Shown here: piece by piece, positions 60,060 through 64,000 of the stretch
How positions within the stretch are numbered: position 1 is the first letter of the stretch
Layout of the letters: each line of letters begins with the position of its first letter
DNA from: Phyllobacterium sp. YR531
GTDB lineage: Bacteria > Pseudomonadota > Alphaproteobacteria > Rhizobiales > Rhizobiaceae
Assembly (NCBI RefSeq): GCF_000282595.1
Contig: NZ_AKIZ01000016.1
Location: forward strand, 248,001-312,000
DNA length: 64,000 nt
Direction of reading: 5' to 3'
The notes under the pieces: model-generated
Databases searched by the model: none
What the model saw: only the letters and a program-made list of their open reading frames with translations
Told to the model about the DNA's origin: nothing
Translations under genes and position numbers: made by a program

Positions 60060-61271
60060 ATGAATAAACTATCGATCGCCATCGCTGCCAGTCTGTTTGC
60101 CGTTTCCAGTGCCCAAGCTCTGGATCAGGTCGCGCCTGCAGCCCCTGTTGTAGCAAAGCCGGCCTGCGGCGGGGAACTTGAACCATGGTTCAATGGCCTG
60201 ATTGCCGAAGCAAAGGCCGCAGGCGTCAGCGATAAAGGTATAAGCGAGCTCTTCAAAGCCTCGATGGATGACAAAGTACTTGAACGAGACCGCGCGCAAG
60301 GCGTGTTCAGCCAGACCTTTCTGACATTTTCGTCGAGAATGGTTGCTGACTACCGGCTCAAGCAGGGCGCTGCCAACCTGAAAAAATATGCCGATACCTT
60401 TGCCAAGGCTGAAGCGGAATATGGCGTACCCGGCCCTGTCATCTCTGCTTTTTGGGGGCTTGAAACAGATTTTGGCGCCGTTCAAGGCGATTTCGATACG
60501 CTTAATGCGCTTCTTACACTGTCCTTTGACTGCCGCAGGCCAGAGCTTTTCCGCCCACAGTTGATCGCATTGCTCAAGCTTTTCGATAGTGGCGTTGTGG
60601 ATGCCAAGACGACTGGCGCTTGGGCTGGTGAAATTGGCCAGATGCAAATGCTACCAACGGATTATCTGGAGCGCGGTGTGGATGGCGATGGCGATGGCAA
60701 GGTTGACCTGAAGGGCTCATCACCAGACGCAATCATGACCGCTGCACGGGTAATGCGTGATCTTGGCTGGCGCAAGGGCGAGCCCTGGCTTGAAGAGGTC
60801 AAGCTTACAAAAGAACTTCCATGGGAAAACGCGATCCGCACCAATCGCCTGCCGCACTCAAAATGGGCCGAATGGGGCGTAACCGGCCTTAAAGGTCCGC
60901 TTGGCCCTGATGATGGCGACGCATCGTTGCTGCTGCCAATGGGTCGTAAAGGTCCGGCATTTCTGTCCTATTCCAATTTCGACATATTCGTCGAGTGGAA
61001 TAAATCCATCATCTATGCGACCACAGCGGCATATTTTGCCACGCGCCTTGCCGGTGCAGGTCCACTGGAGCAGACAACCCCCGAACAGGGACTAACTCCG
61101 GAACAGATGAAAGATCTGCAAAACAAGCTTGCCTCTCGCGGTCACGATATGGGCCCAAAGATTGATGGCGTATTCGGTATTTTGACGCGTGACGCAGTTC
61201 GTGAAGAACAGATGCGACTTGGTCTTCCTGCCGATTCCTGGCCAACGCCGGAACTGCTCAACAAGCTATAA
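60060..61271 (+). CDS. Lytic murein transglycosylase, MltB type
   Basis: 403 aa. Signal peptide about 1-20 (MNKLSIAIAASLFAVSSAQA), no lipobox, SLT_2 domain about 40-330 with the catalytic Glu135 in FWGLETDFG, QMQMLPTDYLERGVDGDGDG (calcium-like Asp-rich loop), then a C-terminal peptidoglycan-binding domain about 335-403 (TPEQMKDLQNKLASRGHDMG). Length and layout match the rhizobial MltB_2 group. Its last six bases overlap the end of the convergent decarboxylase gene. Confidence 0.91.
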   Translation: MNKLSIAIAASLFAVSSAQALDQVAPAAPVVAKPACGGELEPWFNGLIAEAKAAGVSDKGISELFKASMDDKVLERDRAQGVFSQTFLTFSSRMVADYRLKQGAANLKKYADTFAKAEAEYGVPGPVISAFWGLETDFGAVQGDFDTLNALLTLSFDCRRPELFRPQLIALLKLFDSGVVDAKTTGAWAGEIGQMQMLPTDYLERGVDGDGDGKVDLKGSSPDAIMTAARVMRDLGWRKGEPWLEEVKLTKELPWENAIRTNRLPHSKWAEWGVTGLKGPLGPDDGDASLLLPMGRKGPAFLSYSNFDIFVEWNKSIIYATTAAYFATRLAGAGPLEQTTPEQGLTPEQMKDLQNKLASRGHDMGPKIDGVFGILTRDAVREEQMRLGLPADSWPTPELLNKL

Positions 61272-62519
61272 TTCCTGCGAAGCGTATTCCATCGTTTCCA
61301 GCGAAGCAAACCCTTCCGGGCGTCCACCAGCATCAAACGGCGTTTCTACTTCGACAAATGTGTCCGGGTAGAAACCGTTAAAGCGGGTGCGCAGCGATAA
61401 GGAATAAGCGCCAATATTGCCAATCTCGATCCAGTCGCCCGTATCCACAGTCTCTGGCAACCAGAACGGGCGGGATAGGATATCGACGGAATCGCACGTT
61501 GCGCCGCAGACACGAAACGGCACAATTGTCTCCGGATTGCCATTCCGGTGCTTTTTGGCCGGATCAGGAATGAAACGGGCCGGTAGCGTGATCTTGCCGG
61601 TCCACGAATCGGACAGTGACGCCCAGATACCATCATTGATGTAGAGCCGCCTGCCCTTGCGCAGCAGCACACGGACAATGAGGGAAAAGGCTCGCGCAAC
61701 AATCACCCGCCCCGGCTCGGCCACCAGTGGCAAATCGCCAAAGCCATATTCATTGATATCACCGCGCAAGCGCGACATCAGTTGGCCCAGCGATGGCATT
61801 TCAACCTGCTTGCGCTTTGGATCGTGGCCGTATTCGGCGGGAAAACCACCACCGACGTCGAGCCCCGCCAATGTCACACCAGCCCGGTTCCTAACCCAGT
61901 CTGCGGCGCGCAATGCCCGCTCATATGTATCAGGGTCGTCAATCTGGCTGCCAACATGGAAGCACAACCCGACCTTGTAGCCGATCTTTTCCGAACGCTG
62001 CAGCAGTTCCACTGCATGCGCTGGAGCGGCACCGAACTTTTTTGAAAGCTCGTAGGCGGCATGCCCTTTTGTTTGCAATCTCACATAGAGGGTGATGCTT
62101 CCCGGGTCGATATCCAAGGCCCGCACAATACGGGTCACCTTGGCGATTTCATCTTCGTGATCCACCGCTAGGATGCGGATGCCATAGGTTTCAAGCGCCA
62201 GGCGAATATCCGACTGAGCTTTGATTGGATGCATATAGAGCATATGCCCATTCGGGGCGACTTTTCGAACGGCGGCAAACTCACCCGGCGAAGCAACGTC
62301 AAATGTGTTGATGCCATTGCGCGCCAGCGTTTCCAGCACAAGGTTTTCACCATTGGTCTTGACTGCGTAAGCCGTTTCCCCGGGAAACATTTTCATGAAG
62401 TTGTGTGCGTCTTCGACGAGAACCTGAGGCCGGAAGCAGTAAACCGGTTGATCCGGGCGCAATTCAAGCGCTGCATCACGGGCGGTAGCGAATCGTTGCA
62501 TCTGTGTGTTTTGCGTCAT
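61266..62519 (-). CDS. PLP-dependent ornithine/lysine-type decarboxylase (alanine racemase fold)
   Basis: 417 aa, group IV decarboxylase with an N-terminal PLP barrel and a C-terminal beta domain. PLP Lys54 in YAVKTN, His188 in FHVGSQ (stacks on the cofactor), EPGR at 268-271 (phosphate binding) and the catalytic Cys342 in CGATCDSVD. The family makes putrescine or cadaverine; the residue that decides ornithine versus lysine is not clear here. Other members decarboxylate carboxynorspermidine, which are shorter. Single gene, convergent with the transglycosylase. Confidence 0.87.
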   Translation of the reverse strand: MTQNTQMQRFATARDAALELRPDQPVYCFRPQVLVEDAHNFMKMFPGETAYAVKTNGENLVLETLARNGINTFDVASPGEFAAVRKVAPNGHMLYMHPIKAQSDIRLALETYGIRILAVDHEDEIAKVTRIVRALDIDPGSITLYVRLQTKGHAAYELSKKFGAAPAHAVELLQRSEKIGYKVGLCFHVGSQIDDPDTYERALRAADWVRNRAGVTLAGLDVGGGFPAEYGHDPKRKQVEMPSLGQLMSRLRGDINEYGFGDLPLVAEPGRVIVARAFSLIVRVLLRKGRRLYINDGIWASLSDSWTGKITLPARFIPDPAKKHRNGNPETIVPFRVCGATCDSVDILSRPFWLPETVDTGDWIEIGNIGAYSLSLRTRFNGFYPDTFVEVETPFDAGGRPEGFASLETMEYASQEL

Positions 62520-62643
62520 TCCAAACTCTTAGCAAGGGAAAGTGACGGATGAAAGTCGCGTTCTATCGCAAGAATCGGGTGGCGACTCAGATTAAAAAGC
62601 CTAATGGTTTGCCATGTGCTGTTAAACCTCGGAGTCTCCACTC

Positions 62644-63576
62644 ATGTCGGCTGCGGAAACCAAAGTACCTTTGCCACTCTCCATGACAGGATTCGTGTGG
62701 TTTCAACTGCTGCTATTGGGAGCAATCTGGGGAGGATCTTTCTTCTTTGCCAGGATTGCAGTTCAGGTTGTGCCACCGCTTACCCTGGTCCTTTTTCGTG
62801 TTTTTATCGCTGCTTTGGCACTGCATGTCTACCTTGCCGGCAGAGGTATTAAATTCTGGGATTACCGCCAACATGCGATTGGCTTCGCTGGTCTCGGCCT
62901 CCTGAACAATGTCATTCCTTTCTCATTGCTTTTTATCGGTCAAACAGCCCTTGGAGCTGGCCTTGCGTCGATTTTCAATGCAACAACACCGATTTGGACC
63001 GTGATATTGGCGACCATCCTGACGGCGGACGAAAAGGTCACCCCTGCCAAGCTTGGCGGCATAATTTTAGGCATTGCCGGAATCGTCGTGATGATAGGAC
63101 CGGGTATCCTTACAGGTTTGGGTGGTCCGCTCTGGGCAGAGATCGCTGTGATTGTAGCCACACTTTCCTATGCATTTGCCAGTATTCTGGCCAAGCGTTT
63201 CAAAGGCATACCACCAACTGTCACGGCTACCGGCCAATTGACCGCATCGACGATAGTCATGATCCCGGTCGTATTGCTTTATGACGGTCTTCCAAACCTG
63301 TCGATTGCACCAACGATATGGTCAGCCATTTTTGGACTTGCCATCTTGTCAACGGCTTTTGCCTATATACTCTTTTTCTCGATTGTTAAGGCATCTGGAG
63401 CAACTAATGCCTCGCTCGTCACCTTGATTGTCCCGGTAAGCGCAGTGCTGCTTGGAACGATTTTTCTCGGTGAGACGCTTGCAGCTCAGGACATTATGGG
63501 GATGGCGCTCATCGCTCTCGGTCTTCTGATTATCGACGGGCGTCTCCTAGCGATGTTGAGAGGGCAAAGAAGATAG
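62644..63576 (+). CDS. EamA/DMT family transporter
   Basis: 310 aa with about ten membrane helices and two EamA repeats. Conserved spots include LGAIWGGSFFFARIAVQVVP and the repeat ends TADEKVTPAKLGG and FLGETLAAQDIMG. It is different from the transporter at 1634-2545 and is not beside a regulator gene. Substrate unknown. Confidence 0.87.
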   Translation: MSAAETKVPLPLSMTGFVWFQLLLLGAIWGGSFFFARIAVQVVPPLTLVLFRVFIAALALHVYLAGRGIKFWDYRQHAIGFAGLGLLNNVIPFSLLFIGQTALGAGLASIFNATTPIWTVILATILTADEKVTPAKLGGIILGIAGIVVMIGPGILTGLGGPLWAEIAVIVATLSYAFASILAKRFKGIPPTVTATGQLTASTIVMIPVVLLYDGLPNLSIAPTIWSAIFGLAILSTAFAYILFFSIVKASGATNASLVTLIVPVSAVLLGTIFLGETLAAQDIMGMALIALGLLIIDGRLLAMLRGQRR

Positions 63577-63876
63577 AATTGTCATAAAATTTCAATACTT
63601 AGCCCGAAATACCGAGGCTTAATCCTGTCCAAAATGTGGCAAAAGCCTGCCTGCACAACAAAAGCGATAATTTTGACGCACTGCAAAATTTTACCGCATA
63701 TCCATAATTTTTCTAATTTTTTCGATATTTTTTAAAGGCTAAATGCGTGTACTTTCAAAAACTTACCATTTTAGTGGAAAAAAATTCTACGCCCTTTGTC
63801 ATAAGCCGGTAATATTTGGGCTTTTTCTGTGGCGATTTTGCGCTATGTTATGTGGGTTAACTGCAGGAGACAAGCG
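63577..63876. other. AT-rich intergenic region before a tiny gene
   Basis: About 300 bases, clearly more AT-rich than the genes around it. It holds runs such as TTTTTCGATATTTTTTAAAG and GAAAAAAATTC. I find no gene, terminator or named operator; it should contain the promoter of the small gene at 63877. Confidence 0.5.
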
Positions 63877-63963
63877 ATGGGACTAACTCGATCGATGAAT
63901 GTCCTTATGATCTGTGCAGCGTTCGCATTTATTGGTGCAATGGTCGTAGGACTGATACCTTGA
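63877..63963 (+). CDS. Very small membrane protein (28 aa)
   Basis: ATG at 63877 after a GCAGGAGACAAG Shine-Dalgarno (GGAG seven bases ahead). The product is MGLTRSMNVLMICAAFAFIG plus AMVVGLIP: a short charged start and one membrane helix. The codon use and the exact Shine-Dalgarno spacing support it, but 28 codons can arise by chance. A homology search in relatives would decide. Confidence 0.5.
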   Translation: MGLTRSMNVLMICAAFAFIGAMVVGLIP

Positions 63964-64000
63964 ATTGAAATATGAGCGCTACGGAGATGGTCTCTGACCG

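Overview
The window looks like the chromosome of an alphaproteobacterium of the order Hyphomicrobiales, probably a Brucella/Ochrobactrum relative (Brucellaceae). I base this on remembered protein families and on gene order (mraZ-rsmH-ftsL-ftsI-murE-murF-mraY-murD-ftsW-murG-murC-murB-ddl-ftsQ-ftsA-ftsZ-lpxC, then bamD-recN-ligA), on an FtsZ with a very long linker, and on ATGA/TTGA start-stop overlaps throughout. No database search was possible. No tRNA, rRNA operon, CRISPR array, insertion sequence or prophage was seen.

Layout. 1-11.4 kb holds mixed housekeeping and accessory genes: a cut secreted protein, a Tat-exported dienelactone hydrolase-like protein, a DMT exporter divergent from an Lrp regulator, a glyoxalase-fold protein, PQQ glucose dehydrogenase (gcd), a UvrD/PcrA helicase, an amidase, creA and a hexapeptide acetyltransferase. 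11.5-16.1 kb holds prmA and an aminopeptidase P, separated by a frameshifted toxin-like gene and an intact downstream gene that may be its immunity partner. 16.1-20 kb holds azlCD, a cupin and a haem-type TonB receptor. 20-25.7 kb holds a DUF2461 gene, ligA, recN and bamD. 25.9-28.3 kb is a small LysR/tautomerase/cupin/DUF4865 module lying between bamD and lpxC. 28.3-49.2 kb is lpxC plus the complete division and cell wall (dcw) cluster on the minus strand, interrupted once by a hicAB toxin-antitoxin pair. 49.2-49.6 kb carries a clear MraZ operator and promoter, and 49.56-49.99 kb is rnpB (RNase P RNA). 50-53 kb holds a lytic transglycosylase, an AmpD-like amidase, a DjlA-like co-chaperone and a small lipoprotein. 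53-64 kb, mostly on the plus strand, holds a GNAT acetyltransferase, a MarR-EmrB-EmrA efflux operon, btaAB for betaine lipid synthesis, a GH25 lysozyme lipoprotein, an MltB-like transglycosylase, a group IV (alanine racemase-fold) PLP decarboxylase on the minus strand, a second DMT transporter and a tiny membrane peptide gene.

Functional theme. The core builds and divides the envelope: precursor synthesis (MurB-F, Ddl), lipid-linked steps (MraY, MurG), polymerisation (FtsW, FtsI), the ring and its anchors (FtsZ, FtsA, FtsQ, FtsL), the first committed step of lipid A synthesis (LpxC) and outer-membrane protein assembly (BamD). Five peptidoglycan hydrolases lie within the same 64 kb. The cluster seems to be driven from one upstream promoter that overlaps three CCCAT/ATGGG repeats with exact 10-bp period.

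Most unusual points: the broken toxin gene with an intact, TTGA-coupled neighbour (12466-14162); the DUF4865 module between lpxC and bamD; hicAB inside the dcw cluster; a dispersed inverted repeat whose second copy supplies the last codons and stop of an amidase gene; and the MraZ operator.
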